A DNA stretch of 64,000 bases from Silvania confinis (GTDB lineage: Bacteria; Pseudomonadota; Gammaproteobacteria; Enterobacterales; Enterobacteriaceae): contig NZ_JAMGZJ010000068.1 in assembly GCF_025564085.1 (NCBI RefSeq), positions 62,001-126,000 on the forward strand, in the 5' to 3' direction. A program made the position numbers and the translations under genes. The notes beneath the pieces are model-generated. The model worked only from the letters and a program-made list of their open reading frames with translations. It was not told where the DNA came from and did no database searches. Of the stretch, positions 54,911 to 64,000 are shown in pieces. How positions within the stretch are numbered: position 1 is the stretch's first letter; every line of letters starts with the position of its first letter.

Positions 54911-56265
54911 TTAGCGTAATGCTCAGTCAACTCGCTACCATCCTGCAGGCCGACGTCAGCGGCGGTGAGCTTACGATCGACGCCGTGACCAGTGACACGC
55001 GTAAAATTACCCCCGGCTGCCTGTTTGTGGCGCTGAAGGGTGAGCGTTTCGACGCACATGATTTTGCTGAACAGGCGAAAGCCGCAGGTGCCGGTGCGCT
55101 GCTGGTCAGCCGCAAGCTGGATATCGACCTGCCACAAGCGGTGGTGAAAGATACCCGCCTGGCGTTTGGTGAACTGGCGGCATGGGTTCGCCAGCAGGTG
55201 CCGACACGCATTGTGGCGCTGACTGGTTCCTCCGGTAAAACCTCCGTCAAGGAGATGACCGCCGCGATCCTGAGCCAGTGTGGCAATACGCTCTACACGG
55301 CAGGCAATCTAAACAACGATATCGGCGTGCCGATGACGCTGCTGCGCCTGACCCCAGAGCATGAATTTGCGGTCATTGAGCTCGGTGCCAACCATCAGGG
55401 CGAAATAGCCTGGACCGTCGACCTGACGCGCCCGGAAGCCGCACTGGTGAATAACCTGGCTGCCGCACATCTCGAAGGTTTCGGCTCGCTGGAAGGCGTA
55501 GCGAAAGCGAAAGGCGAAATTTATACCGGCCTGCCGCTGAACGGCATTGCCATTATGAATGCCGATAACAACGACTGGCTGAACTGGAAAAGTGTTATCG
55601 GGGATCGTAAAACCTGGCGCTTCTCACCGAATGCCGCCAACAGCGATTTTACCGCCACCAATATCCATGTGACCTCCCACGGGACTGAATTCACACTGCA
55701 GACCCCAACGGGCGATATCGATGTGCTGCTGTCGCTGCCGGGTCGTCACAATATCGCCAATGCCCTCGCGGCAAGCGCGCTGGCTATGGCGGTCGGTGCA
55801 CCGCTGTCGGCGATTAAAACCGGGCTGGCAAACCTGACGGCTGTTGCTGGACGTCTGTTCCCCATTCAACTGGCAGAAAACAAGCTGCTGCTGGATGACT
55901 CCTACAACGCTAACGTTGGCTCGATGACGGCGGCGGTGCAGGTGCTGTCTGAGATGCCGGGTTATCGGGTGTTGGTGGTCGGGGATATGGCCGAACTGGG
56001 CGATGAAAGCGAAGCCTGTCACCGCCAGGTGGGTGACGCCGCGAAAGCGTCCGGTATCGACAGTGTTTTAAGCGCAGGTCAGCTCAGTAAAATTATCAGC
56101 CAGGCCAGCGGTGTGGGTGAGCATTTCGCCGATAAAACGATGCTAATCGCCCGGCTGAAAGCGCTGGTAGAAGAACAACAAATTGTGACTGTTTTAGTGA
56201 AAGGTTCACGCAGTGCTGCCATGGAAGAAGTTGTGCACGCATTACAGGAGAATGGAACATGTTAG
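54907..56265 (+). CDS. murF: UDP-MurNAc-tripeptide D-alanyl-D-alanine ligase
   Basis: Adds D-Ala-D-Ala made by DdlB (62493) to finish the pentapeptide. It has 452 residues. The ATP motif [12 protein letters not shown] is near 108; [10 protein letters not shown] and [10 protein letters not shown] are typical of MurF. It overlaps both murE and mraY. Confidence 0.98.
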   Translation: MISVMLSQLATILQADVSGGELTIDAVTSDTRKITPGCLFVALKGERFDAHDFAEQAKAAGAGALLVSRKLDIDLPQAVVKDTRLAFGELAAWVRQQVPTRIVALTGSSGKTSVKEMTAAILSQCGNTLYTAGNLNNDIGVPMTLLRLTPEHEFAVIELGANHQGEIAWTVDLTRPEAALVNNLAAAHLEGFGSLEGVAKAKGEIYTGLPLNGIAIMNADNNDWLNWKSVIGDRKTWRFSPNAANSDFTATNIHVTSHGTEFTLQTPTGDIDVLLSLPGRHNIANALAASALAMAVGAPLSAIKTGLANLTAVAGRLFPIQLAENKLLLDDSYNANVGSMTAAVQVLSEMPGYRVLVVGDMAELGDESEACHRQVGDAAKASGIDSVLSAGQLSKIISQASGVGEHFADKTMLIARLKALVEEQQIVTVLVKGSRSAAMEEVVHALQENGTC

Positions 56266-57341
56266 TTTGGCTGGCCGAACATTTGGTCAAATATTATTCC
56301 GGCTTTAACGTCTTTTCCTATCTGACGTTTCGCGCCATCGTCAGCCTGCTGACTGCGCTGTTCATCTCGCTGTGGATGGGCCCGCGCATGATTGCCCGTC
56401 TGCAAAAACTCTCTTTCGGCCAGGTTGTGCGTAACGACGGTCCGGAATCACACTTCAGCAAACGCGGTACGCCGACCATGGGCGGCATTATGATCCTCAC
56501 CGCGATTGTGGTGTCGGTGCTGCTGTGGGCCTATCCATCGAACCCCTACGTCTGGTGCGTACTGGTGGTCCTGATCGGGTACGGCATTATCGGTTTCGTT
56601 GATGACTATCGCAAAGTGGTGCGCAAAGACACCAAGGGGCTGATCGCACGCTGGAAGTATTTCTGGATGTCGGTGATTGCGCTGGGCGTGGCGTTCGCGC
56701 TGTATCTGGCGGGCAAAGACACCCCGGCCACCGAGCTGGTGGTGCCTTTCTTTAAAGACGTCATGCCGCAGTTGGGCCTGTTCTACGTCCTGTTGGCCTA
56801 CTTCGTCATTGTCGGGACCGGTAACGCGGTGAACCTGACTGATGGTCTGGACGGTCTGGCCATCATGCCAACGGTCTTCGTCGCTGCAGGCTTTGCGCTG
56901 GTGGCGTGGGCAAGCGGTAACATGAATTTCGCCAGCTATCTGCACATCCCGTACCTGCGTCATGCCGGTGAACTGGTGATCGTCTGTACGGCGATCGTCG
57001 GTGCAGGGTTAGGCTTCCTGTGGTTTAACACCTATCCGGCTCAGGTCTTTATGGGCGACGTCGGTTCGCTTGCTCTGGGCGGCGCGCTCGGCATTATCGC
57101 TGTGCTGCTGCGTCAGGAGTTCCTGCTGGTGATCATGGGCGGCGTGTTCGTGGTCGAAACCCTGTCGGTGATTTTGCAGGTCGGCTCCTTCAAGCTGCGC
57201 GGACAGCGCATCTTCCGGATGGCACCAATCCATCACCACTATGAACTGAAAGGCTGGCCGGAACCGCGCGTCATCGTGCGCTTCTGGATTATTTCGCTGA
57301 TGCTGGTGCTGATTGGCCTGGCAACGCTGAAGGTACGTTAA
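56259..57341 (+). CDS. mraY: Phospho-MurNAc-pentapeptide translocase MraY
   Basis: Ten-helix membrane enzyme that transfers phospho-MurNAc-pentapeptide to undecaprenyl phosphate, making lipid I. It has 360 residues. Catalytic aspartates lie in GFVDDYRKV (115, 116) and [11 protein letters not shown] (267). [10 protein letters not shown] and [12 protein letters not shown] are diagnostic. The start overlaps murF by 7 bases. Confidence 0.98.
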   Translation: MLVWLAEHLVKYYSGFNVFSYLTFRAIVSLLTALFISLWMGPRMIARLQKLSFGQVVRNDGPESHFSKRGTPTMGGIMILTAIVVSVLLWAYPSNPYVWCVLVVLIGYGIIGFVDDYRKVVRKDTKGLIARWKYFWMSVIALGVAFALYLAGKDTPATELVVPFFKDVMPQLGLFYVLLAYFVIVGTGNAVNLTDGLDGLAIMPTVFVAAGFALVAWASGNMNFASYLHIPYLRHAGELVIVCTAIVGAGLGFLWFNTYPAQVFMGDVGSLALGGALGIIAVLLRQEFLLVIMGGVFVVETLSVILQVGSFKLRGQRIFRMAPIHHHYELKGWPEPRVIVRFWIISLMLVLIGLATLKVR

Positions 57342-57343
57342 TC

Positions 57344-58660
57344 ATGGCAGATTACCTGGGTAAAAAAGTCGTTATCATCGGGTTAGGCTTAACCGGCCTC
57401 TCCTGCGTGGACTTTTTCCTCGCACGCGGCGTGACGCCGCGCGTGATGGATACGCGTGTCTCTCCACCGGGTCTGGATAAACTGCCGGAGCAGGTTGAAC
57501 GCCACCTGGGTAGTCTGAACGAGGACTGGCTGAGTGCTGCCGATCTGATTGTTGCCAGTCCAGGGATTGCACTCGCACACCCTGCGCTGAGCGCGGCGGC
57601 AGAGGCCGGCGTCGAGATAGTCGGCGATATCGAACTGTTCTGCCGTGAAGCGCAGGCGCCAGTGATTGCCATTACCGGTTCAAACGGAAAAAGCACCGTC
57701 ACCACGCTGGTGGGGGAAATGGCAAAAGCGGCAGGCGTCAACGTTGGCGTGGGTGGCAATATCGGCCTGCCGGCCCTGATGCTGCTGGATGCCGCGCGCG
57801 AGCTGTACATTCTGGAACTCTCCAGCTTCCAGCTGGAAACCACCTCAAGCCTGCAGGCGGCTGCGGCGACCATCCTCAACGTCACCGAAGATCATATGGA
57901 CCGCTATCCGTTTGGCCTGCAGCAGTACCGTGCGGCCAAGCTGCGTGTGTATGAAAATGCCCGCGTGTGCGTGGTGAACGCCGATGATGCGCTGACCATG
58001 CCGGTTCGCGGCGCAGATGAACGCTGTGTGAGCTTTGGCATCACCATGGGGGATTATCACCTGACCCGTCAGCAGGGCGAAACCTGGCTGCGGGCACAAG
58101 GTGAAAAGGTGCTGAACGTGAAAGAGATGCCGCTTTCAGGCCAGCATAACTATACCAACGCCCTTGCTGCGCTGGCGCTGGCGGATGCCGTCGGTTTGCC
58201 GCGCGCCACCAGCCTGAAAGCCTTGACCACCTTTAGCGGCCTGGCTCACCGCTTCCAGCTGGCGCTGGAGAATAACGGCGTGCGCTGGATTAACGATTCA
58301 AAAGCCACCAACGTCGGCAGTACCGAAGCGGCGCTGAATGGCCTGCTGGTTGAGGGTACCCTGCATCTGCTGCTGGGCGGCGACGGTAAGTCTGCCGATT
58401 TCTCTTCGCTGAAACAGTATCTCAGCGGCGATAACGTGCGCCTTTACTGCTTTGGCCGCGACGGTGCCGAGCTGGCCGAGCTGCGCCCGGAGGTAGCCGA
58501 TCGGACCGACACGATGGAGCAGGCGATGCGTCTTATTGCGCTACGCGTGAAGCCGGGTGACATGGTGCTGCTTTCTCCAGCCTGCGCCAGCCTCGATCAA
58601 TTTAAGAATTTCGAGCAGCGGGGCGATCTGTTTACCCGTCTGGCGAAGGAGTTGGGCTGA
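57344..58660 (+). CDS. murD: UDP-MurNAc-alanine D-glutamate ligase
   Basis: ATP-dependent ligase adding D-glutamate. It has 438 residues. The N-terminal GLGLTGLS nucleotide fold, [12 protein letters not shown] near 110 and the NDSKATN motif near 320 are intact. It starts 2 bases after mraY and shares one base with ftsW. Confidence 0.98.
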   Translation: MADYLGKKVVIIGLGLTGLSCVDFFLARGVTPRVMDTRVSPPGLDKLPEQVERHLGSLNEDWLSAADLIVASPGIALAHPALSAAAEAGVEIVGDIELFCREAQAPVIAITGSNGKSTVTTLVGEMAKAAGVNVGVGGNIGLPALMLLDAARELYILELSSFQLETTSSLQAAAATILNVTEDHMDRYPFGLQQYRAAKLRVYENARVCVVNADDALTMPVRGADERCVSFGITMGDYHLTRQQGETWLRAQGEKVLNVKEMPLSGQHNYTNALAALALADAVGLPRATSLKALTTFSGLAHRFQLALENNGVRWINDSKATNVGSTEAALNGLLVEGTLHLLLGGDGKSADFSSLKQYLSGDNVRLYCFGRDGAELAELRPEVADRTDTMEQAMRLIALRVKPGDMVLLSPACASLDQFKNFEQRGDLFTRLAKELG

Positions 58661-59904
58661 TGCGTTTCTCTTTCCCTCGCCTGAGAATGCCGCGCCTGCC
58701 AGGATTTGGCATCCTGATGTGGGTCGCTTCGGCGTTAAAAGGCTGGGTAATGGGCTCCCGGGATCGCGATACCGAGACCCTGATCATGTACGACCGCATG
58801 CTGCTCTGGCTCACGCTGGGGCTGGCGGCGATCGGTTTTATTATGGTGACCTCGGCTTCCATGCCGGTTGGACAGCGGCTGGCAAACGATCCCTTCCTGT
58901 TTGCCAAGCGTGACGGGTTGTACATCATTCTGGCGTTCTGCCTGTCGATGATCACGTTACGCCTGCCGATGGAATTCTGGCAGCGCCACAGTACTGCGAT
59001 GCTGATCGCTTCGATTGCCATGCTGCTGATTGTTCTGGTGGTGGGGAGCTCGGTTAACGGGGCGTCGCGCTGGATTGCCTTTGGCCCGCTGCGTATTCAG
59101 CCTGCGGAATTTACCAAGCTGTCGCTGTTCTGCTACCTCGCGAACTATCTGGTGCGCAAAGTGGATGAGGTGCGTAACAACCTGCGCGGCTTCTTAAAAC
59201 CGATGGGCGTGATCCTGGTGCTGGCGGTGCTGCTGCTGGCCCAGCCTGACCTCGGTACCGTGGTGGTACTGTTCGTGACCACGCTGGCGATGCTTTTCCT
59301 GGCGGGGGCGAAGCTCTGGCAGTTCATCGCCATCATCGGGATGGGGATTTCCGCCGTGGTACTGCTGATCCTCGCCGAACCTTATCGTATTCGCCGTGTT
59401 ACCTCGTTCTGGAACCCGTGGGAAGATCCTTTTGGCAGCGGCTACCAGCTGACCCAGTCATTAATGGCGTTCGGGCGTGGTGAAATCTGGGGGCAAGGGT
59501 TAGGTAATTCGGTCCAAAAACTGGAGTATTTACCCGAAGCGCATACCGATTTCATCTTCTCCATTATCGGGGAAGAACTGGGTTATATCGGTGTGGTACT
59601 GGCACTTTTAATGGTATTCTTCGTCGCTTTCCGTGCAATGTCTATCGGCCGGAAAGCGCTGGTGATTGATCACCGTTTTTCAGGGTTTTTAGCTTGTTCA
59701 ATTGGGGTCTGGTTTAGCTTCCAGGCACTGGTCAACGTGGGTGCTGCAGCCGGTATGCTGCCGACCAAAGGGCTGACGCTGCCGTTGATCAGTTACGGCG
59801 GGTCGAGCCTGTTGATTATGTCGACCGCGATTATGTTTTTGTTACGTATAGATTATGAAACGCGTCTGGAAAATGCCCAGGCGTTTACACGAGGTTCACG
59901 ATGA
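58660..59904 (+). CDS. ftsW: Septal peptidoglycan glycosyltransferase FtsW
   Basis: SEDS polymerase that works with FtsI at the septum. It has 414 residues and ten predicted membrane helices. The N-terminal tail is long and basic. The family loop with [14 protein letters not shown] near residue 289 and SYGGSSLL near 380 are present. The end overlaps murG by 4 bases (ATGA). Confidence 0.97.
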   Translation: MRFSFPRLRMPRLPGFGILMWVASALKGWVMGSRDRDTETLIMYDRMLLWLTLGLAAIGFIMVTSASMPVGQRLANDPFLFAKRDGLYIILAFCLSMITLRLPMEFWQRHSTAMLIASIAMLLIVLVVGSSVNGASRWIAFGPLRIQPAEFTKLSLFCYLANYLVRKVDEVRNNLRGFLKPMGVILVLAVLLLAQPDLGTVVVLFVTTLAMLFLAGAKLWQFIAIIGMGISAVVLLILAEPYRIRRVTSFWNPWEDPFGSGYQLTQSLMAFGRGEIWGQGLGNSVQKLEYLPEAHTDFIFSIIGEELGYIGVVLALLMVFFVAFRAMSIGRKALVIDHRFSGFLACSIGVWFSFQALVNVGAAAGMLPTKGLTLPLISYGGSSLLIMSTAIMFLLRIDYETRLENAQAFTRGSR

Positions 59905-60965
59905 ATCAACCGAAGCGGTTAATGGTGATGGCGGGCGGTACCGGTGGACACGTGTTCCCGGGGCTCGCGGTTGCGCACCATTTAATGGATCAGGGCTGGC
60001 AGGTGCGCTGGCTAGGAACCGCAGACCGCATGGAGGCCGATCTGGTGCCAAAGCACGGGATCGAAATCGACTTCATCCACATCTCCGGCCTGCGTGGTAA
60101 GGGAATCAAAGCCCTGCTGCTGGCTCCGGTACGTATTTTCAATGCCTGGCGTCAGGCGCGGGCAATCATGCAGCGCTTTAAGCCGGACGTGGTGCTGGGC
60201 ATGGGCGGTTATGTTTCCGGTCCTGGCGGACTGGCCGCGTGGTCGCTGGGGATTCCGGTGGTTTTGCACGAGCAAAACGGCATTGCAGGCCTGACCAACA
60301 AATGGTTGTCCCGAATCGCCAGCAAAGTGATGCAGGCCTTTCCCGGCGCATTTCCAAAAGCCGATGTGGTAGGCAACCCGGTGCGCGTTGATGTGCTGGC
60401 TCTTCCGCTACCGCAGGAACGCCTTGTCGGGCGAGAAGGCCCGGTGCGCGTGCTGGTGGTCGGTGGCTCCCAGGGCGCGCGCATTCTTAACCAGACTCTA
60501 CCGCAGGTGGCTGCAAAGCTTGGCAATGCAGTGACCATCTGGCATCAAAGCGGCAAAGGCGCACAGCAAACGGTCGAGCAGGCATATGCCGACGCCGGTC
60601 AGGGGCAGCATAAAGTCACCGAATTTATTGACGACATGGCGGCAGCGTATGCCTGGGCCGATGTCGTGGTCTGCCGCTCCGGTGCGCTGACGGTGAGCGA
60701 AATTGCCGCCGCAGGTTTACCGGCGCTGTTTGTGCCGTTTCAGCACAAAGACAGGCAGCAGTACTGGAATGCGCTGCCGCTCGAGAAAGCCGGTGCCGCA
60801 AAAATATTTGAACAGCCGCAGTTTACCGCTGATGCGGTCGCCACCACCCTGGCGGGCTGGAACCGGGAGACATTACTGGAGATGGCGCAGCACGCACGCG
60901 CGGCCGCGATCCCGGATGCAACGGAACGGGTGGCAAAAGAAGTGAGCCTGGCAGCACAGGCTTAA
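59901..60965 (+). CDS. murG: UDP-GlcNAc:lipid I transferase MurG
   Basis: Peripheral membrane GT28 enzyme that makes lipid II. It has 354 residues. The N-terminal G-loop [14 protein letters not shown], the second loop [11 protein letters not shown] near 190 and the PFQHKDRQQ segment are present. It is separated from murC by the largest gap in this part of the cluster (59 bases). Confidence 0.98.
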   Translation: MNQPKRLMVMAGGTGGHVFPGLAVAHHLMDQGWQVRWLGTADRMEADLVPKHGIEIDFIHISGLRGKGIKALLLAPVRIFNAWRQARAIMQRFKPDVVLGMGGYVSGPGGLAAWSLGIPVVLHEQNGIAGLTNKWLSRIASKVMQAFPGAFPKADVVGNPVRVDVLALPLPQERLVGREGPVRVLVVGGSQGARILNQTLPQVAAKLGNAVTIWHQSGKGAQQTVEQAYADAGQGQHKVTEFIDDMAAAYAWADVVVCRSGALTVSEIAAAGLPALFVPFQHKDRQQYWNALPLEKAGAAKIFEQPQFTADAVATTLAGWNRETLLEMAQHARAAAIPDATERVAKEVSLAAQA

Positions 60966-61024
60966 CCCTCGCAGCGCGTGTTGCGTTGCACGATTTTTTT
61001 GAAGTAGTCGATGGCGTTTAGAGA

Positions 61025-62500
61025 ATGAATACACAACAACTGGCGAAACTGCGTTCAATCGTGCCCGAGATGCGTCGCGTCCGGCACATTCACTTTGTTG
61101 GTATCGGCGGCGCCGGAATGGGCGGTATTGCCGAAGTGCTGGCGAATGAAGGTTACCAGATCAGCGGATCCGATCTGGCGCCGAACCCTGTTACGCAACA
61201 GTTGGCGGCGCTTGGCGCGACCATTTATTTTAACCATCGCCCGGAAAACGTCCTCGATGCGAGCGTGGTGGTCGTTTCCAGCGCTATTTCTGCGGATAAC
61301 CCAGAGATCGTTGCTGCCCACGAAGCGCGCATTCCGGTGATCCGCCGTGCAGAGATGCTGGCTGAGCTGATGCGTTTTCGCCATGGCATCGCCGTTGCAG
61401 GTACCCACGGTAAAACCACCACCACGGCGATGGTTTCCAGTATTTATGCCGAAGCCGGTCTCGATCCGACTTTCGTCAACGGCGGTCTGGTCAAAGCCGC
61501 TGGCGTGCATGCGCGCCTGGGTCACAGCCGCTACCTGATTGCTGAAGCGGATGAGAGCGATGCATCGTTCCTGCATTTGCAGCCGATGGTGTCAATTGTG
61601 ACTAACATCGAAGCCGACCATATGGATACCTACCAGGGCGATTTCGAAAATTTAAAGCAGACCTTTATTAACTTTCTGCACAACCTGCCGTTTTATGGTC
61701 GTGCGGTCATGTGCGTAGATGACCCGGTGATCCGCGAGCTGTTGCCGCGCGTCGGGCGTCAGACCACCACGTACGGTTTCAGCGATGATGCCGACGTGCG
61801 CCTGGAAGATTATCAGCAAACGGGCGCACAGGGGCATTTCACCCTGGTGCGACAGGATAAAGAGAATATCCGCGTTACCCTGAATGCGCCGGGTCGCCAT
61901 AACGCCTTGAACGCCGCGGCGGCCGTAGCGGTGGCTACGGAAGAGGGGATTGAAGACGAGGCCATTCTGCGGGCGCTGGAAAGCTTCCAGGGCACCGGGC
62001 GTCGTTTTGATTTCCTCGGCGAATTCCCGCTGGAAACCGTTAATGGTAAAAGCGGTACTGCGATGCTGGTTGATGACTACGGGCATCACCCGACAGAAGT
62101 CGAGGCCACCATCAAAGCGGCGCGCGCGGGCTGGCCGGACAAAAATCTGGTGATGCTGTTCCAGCCGCACCGTTATACCCGTACCCGCGATCTGTACGAT
62201 GACTTTGCCAACGTGCTGGGGCAGGTTGACGCGCTGCTGATGCTTGACGTTTACGCGGCGGGCGAAGCGGCGATACCGGGCGCAGACAGTCGCTCCCTGT
62301 GCCGTACCATTCGTGGGCGCGGCAAGATTGACCCGATTCTGGTTTCCGATCATGCACAAGCGGCGGCGATGCTTGCCCCTGTGTTGACCGGCAATGATTT
62401 GATTCTGGTGCAAGGTGCGGGAAATATCGGCAAGATCGCCCGGAGCCTGGCCGAAATCAAACTTAAGCCGCAAATGTCGGAGGAAGAGCGTCATGGCTGA
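61025..62500 (+). CDS. murC: UDP-MurNAc L-alanine ligase
   Basis: First amino-acid ligase of the cytoplasmic pathway. It has 491 residues as in E. coli. [14 protein letters not shown] near 25, the ATP motif [12 protein letters not shown] near 122 and [10 protein letters not shown] near 345 are intact. The end overlaps ddlB by 8 bases. Confidence 0.98.
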   Translation: MNTQQLAKLRSIVPEMRRVRHIHFVGIGGAGMGGIAEVLANEGYQISGSDLAPNPVTQQLAALGATIYFNHRPENVLDASVVVVSSAISADNPEIVAAHEARIPVIRRAEMLAELMRFRHGIAVAGTHGKTTTTAMVSSIYAEAGLDPTFVNGGLVKAAGVHARLGHSRYLIAEADESDASFLHLQPMVSIVTNIEADHMDTYQGDFENLKQTFINFLHNLPFYGRAVMCVDDPVIRELLPRVGRQTTTYGFSDDADVRLEDYQQTGAQGHFTLVRQDKENIRVTLNAPGRHNALNAAAAVAVATEEGIEDEAILRALESFQGTGRRFDFLGEFPLETVNGKSGTAMLVDDYGHHPTEVEATIKAARAGWPDKNLVMLFQPHRYTRTRDLYDDFANVLGQVDALLMLDVYAAGEAAIPGADSRSLCRTIRGRGKIDPILVSDHAQAAAMLAPVLTGNDLILVQGAGNIGKIARSLAEIKLKPQMSEEERHG

Positions 62501-63413
62501 TAAAATCGCGGTCCTGTTTGGCGGCACCTCCGCCGAGCGCGAGGTTTCCCTCAATTCCGGCGCGGCTGTTCTGGCAGGGCTCCGTGAAGGCGGCGTTAAT
62601 GCACACCCGATCGACCCAAAAGAGACGGACGTGACGCGTCTGAAAGAGCTGGGCTTTGATAAAGTTTTTATTGCGCTGCACGGTCGCGGCGGTGAAGACG
62701 GTACGCTGCAGGGTTTGCTGGATCTGATTGGCCTGCCTTATACCGGTAGCGGTGTGATGGCATCTGCCATTTCCATGGATAAACTGCGCAGCAAATTGCT
62801 GTGGCAAGGGGCGGCTCTTCCGGTCGCGCCGTGGGTGGCGCTAACCCGCCGCGAGTTTACGCAAGGCCTTGATGCCAGTGTAAACGCACAGATCGCCGAA
62901 CTGGGTTTGCCGGTCATTGTGAAGCCGAGCCGCGAAGGATCCAGCGTGGGAATGTCGAAAGTTGACCGCGCTGCTGATTTGACATCCGCATTAGCGCTGG
63001 CATTTCAACACGATGAAGAAGTTCTCATCGAAAAATGGCTGAGTGGACCTGAATTCACCGTTGCGATGCTTGGCGAAGAAATATTACCGTCAATCCGTAT
63101 CCAACCAGCCGGAACCTTCTATGATTATGAAGCGAAGTATCTCTCTGATGAGACGCAATATTTTTGCCCAAGTGGTCTTGAAGCTGAACAAGAAGCTAAT
63201 TTGCGCATTCTGGTACTTAAAGCCTGGAATGTTCTGGGCTGTCGGGGCTGGGGACGGATCGATGTGATGCAGGACTGCGACGGGCAATTCTATCTGCTGG
63301 AAGCCAATACTTCTCCAGGTATGACCAGCCACAGTCTTGTACCGATGGCGGCGCGCCAGGCGGGAATGAGCTTCTCGCAGCTCGTCGTGCGCATTCTGGA
63401 CCAGGCAGGCTGA
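62493..63413 (+). CDS. ddlB: D-alanine-D-alanine ligase B
   Basis: ATP-grasp ligase making D-Ala-D-Ala for MurF; target of cycloserine. I start at the ATG of [11 protein letters not shown] (62493), giving 306 residues as in E. coli; the longer frame extends into murC. E15 in [21 protein letters not shown] and [11 protein letters not shown] are the active-site motifs. One base separates it from ftsQ, whose promoters in E. coli lie inside ddlB. Confidence 0.97.
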   Translation: MADKIAVLFGGTSAEREVSLNSGAAVLAGLREGGVNAHPIDPKETDVTRLKELGFDKVFIALHGRGGEDGTLQGLLDLIGLPYTGSGVMASAISMDKLRSKLLWQGAALPVAPWVALTRREFTQGLDASVNAQIAELGLPVIVKPSREGSSVGMSKVDRAADLTSALALAFQHDEEVLIEKWLSGPEFTVAMLGEEILPSIRIQPAGTFYDYEAKYLSDETQYFCPSGLEAEQEANLRILVLKAWNVLGCRGWGRIDVMQDCDGQFYLLEANTSPGMTSHSLVPMAARQAGMSFSQLVVRILDQAG

Positions 63414-63414
63414 T

Positions 63415-64000
63415 ATGTCTCAGGCTGCGCTGAACACGCGAAACCGCGAGGAAGAGGAAGAAGAATATTCTTCACGGCGGAGTAATGGAACGCGTCTTGC
63501 AGGGATTACCTTCCTGCTCGCCGTGCTGTGTACCGTGTTTGTCAGCGGCTGGATGGTGCTCGGGTGGATGGAAGATGCACAACGTCTGCCTCTGTCGAAA
63601 CTCGTGGTCACGGGCGACCGCCACTACACGCGCAACGATGATATTCGCCAGTCGATTCTGGCGTTAGGCTCACCGGGCACGTTTATGACGCAGGATGTAA
63701 ACATCATCCAGAGTCAGATTGAACGCCTGCCGTGGATTAAACAGGCGAGCGTCAGAAAGCAGTGGCCCGATGAATTGAAGATTCATCTGGTTGAATTTGT
63801 ACCCATTGCACGTTGGAATGATCAGCATATGGTTGACGTAGATGGCAATTCCTTCAGCGTCCCCGCCGATCGTGTCAGCAAGAATAATTTACCTCTGTTG
63901 TATGGCCCGGAAGGCAGTGAAAACGAAGTGTTAGACGGTTTTCGCACTATGGGGCAGGTTCTGGCGAAAGATCGCTTTAACTTAAAAGAAGCAGCGATGA
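63415..64000 (+). CDS. ftsQ: Cell division protein FtsQ (3' end outside window)
   Basis: Partial gene: 195 codons are present and the frame runs off the end. The start is [13 protein letters not shown], with an acidic Glu-rich cytoplasmic tail. One membrane helix follows (about 27-49, [21 protein letters not shown]). The POTRA domain starts near [14 protein letters not shown], and then the beta domain with VDVDGNSF. FtsQ links FtsA/FtsK to FtsBL in the divisome. Confidence 0.95.
   Translation, partial: MSQAALNTRNREEEEEEYSSRRSNGTRLAGITFLLAVLCTVFVSGWMVLGWMEDAQRLPLSKLVVTGDRHYTRNDDIRQSILALGSPGTFMTQDVNIIQSQIERLPWIKQASVRKQWPDELKIHLVEFVPIARWNDQHMVDVDGNSFSVPADRVSKNNLPLLYGPEGSENEVLDGFRTMGQVLAKDRFNLKEAAM

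Noticed and set aside
60977-61000. Possible terminator between murG and murC (CGTG/CACG followed by seven T)
   Set aside because: The stem is only 4-5 bp with an 8-base loop, too weak to call an intrinsic terminator. The cluster is expected to be read through.

Overview
This is one contiguous stretch of enterobacterial core chromosome, very probably from the Enterobacter/Lelliottia/Leclercia part of the Enterobacteriaceae. Gene order from dapB to ftsQ follows the E. coli K-12 0.5-2 minute region. Nearly every protein has the E. coli length and near-identical sequence, and the leaders (car, ara, thi, sgrS, leu, mra) are recognisably conserved. Codon use looks moderately GC-rich, and only a few intergenic islands are AT-rich. 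The cai/fix genes that E. coli carries between carB and kefF are absent. In their place are a small lipoprotein gene and a 949-residue autotransporter. No broken genes, insertion sequences, tRNAs, rRNAs or CRISPR arrays were seen.

Layout. 1-5746: dapB (lysine/diaminopimelate), then carAB (carbamoyl phosphate) behind tandem promoters with RutR, PurR and ArgR sites. 5747-9366: the accessory slot, with the YgdI/YgdR-type lipoprotein, the autotransporter and an AT-rich spacer. 9367-12350: kefF-kefC (glutathione-gated K+ efflux) and folA. 12394-19118 (minus): the envelope/ribosome operon lptD-surA-pdxA-rsmA-apaG-apaH. 19359-20174: djlA. 20214-26278 (minus): rluA, rapA and polB, with a LexA box ahead of polB. 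26352-31502: araBAD and divergent araC with a full set of operators. 31644-32411: yabI. 32418-35797 (minus): thiBPQ behind a TPP riboswitch. 35837-39015: sgrR, the dual-function RNA sgrS with sgrT, and setA (sugar-phosphate stress). 39066-43989 (minus): leuABCD with leuL and its attenuator. 44543-45505: leuO. 45891-48108: ilvIH. 48289-49293: cra. 49810-64000: the division and cell-wall (dcw) cluster mraZ-rsmH-ftsL-ftsI-murE-murF-mraY-murD-ftsW-murG-murC-ddlB-ftsQ. ftsQ is cut by the window end.

How it works together. The right third makes peptidoglycan precursors (MurC-F, MraY, MurG, DdlB) and the septal machine (FtsL, FtsI, FtsW, FtsQ). dapB at the left end supplies the diaminopimelate that MurE adds. 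lptD and surA build the outer membrane, through which the autotransporter would be exported. leuO, leuABCD and ilvIH form a branched-chain amino-acid block. sgrR-sgrS-sgrT-setA and cra handle carbon flux.

The core is well known, so the unusual signals are mostly non-coding. They include tandem terminator-like hairpins pointing away from ilvI, a terminator-like hairpin between araA and araD, a terminator between the polB LexA box and the polB start, a hairpin covering the thiB Shine-Dalgarno sequence, and a dyad over the promoter of the small lipoprotein gene. The autotransporter is the main accessory gene. No clearly new multi-gene system was found.
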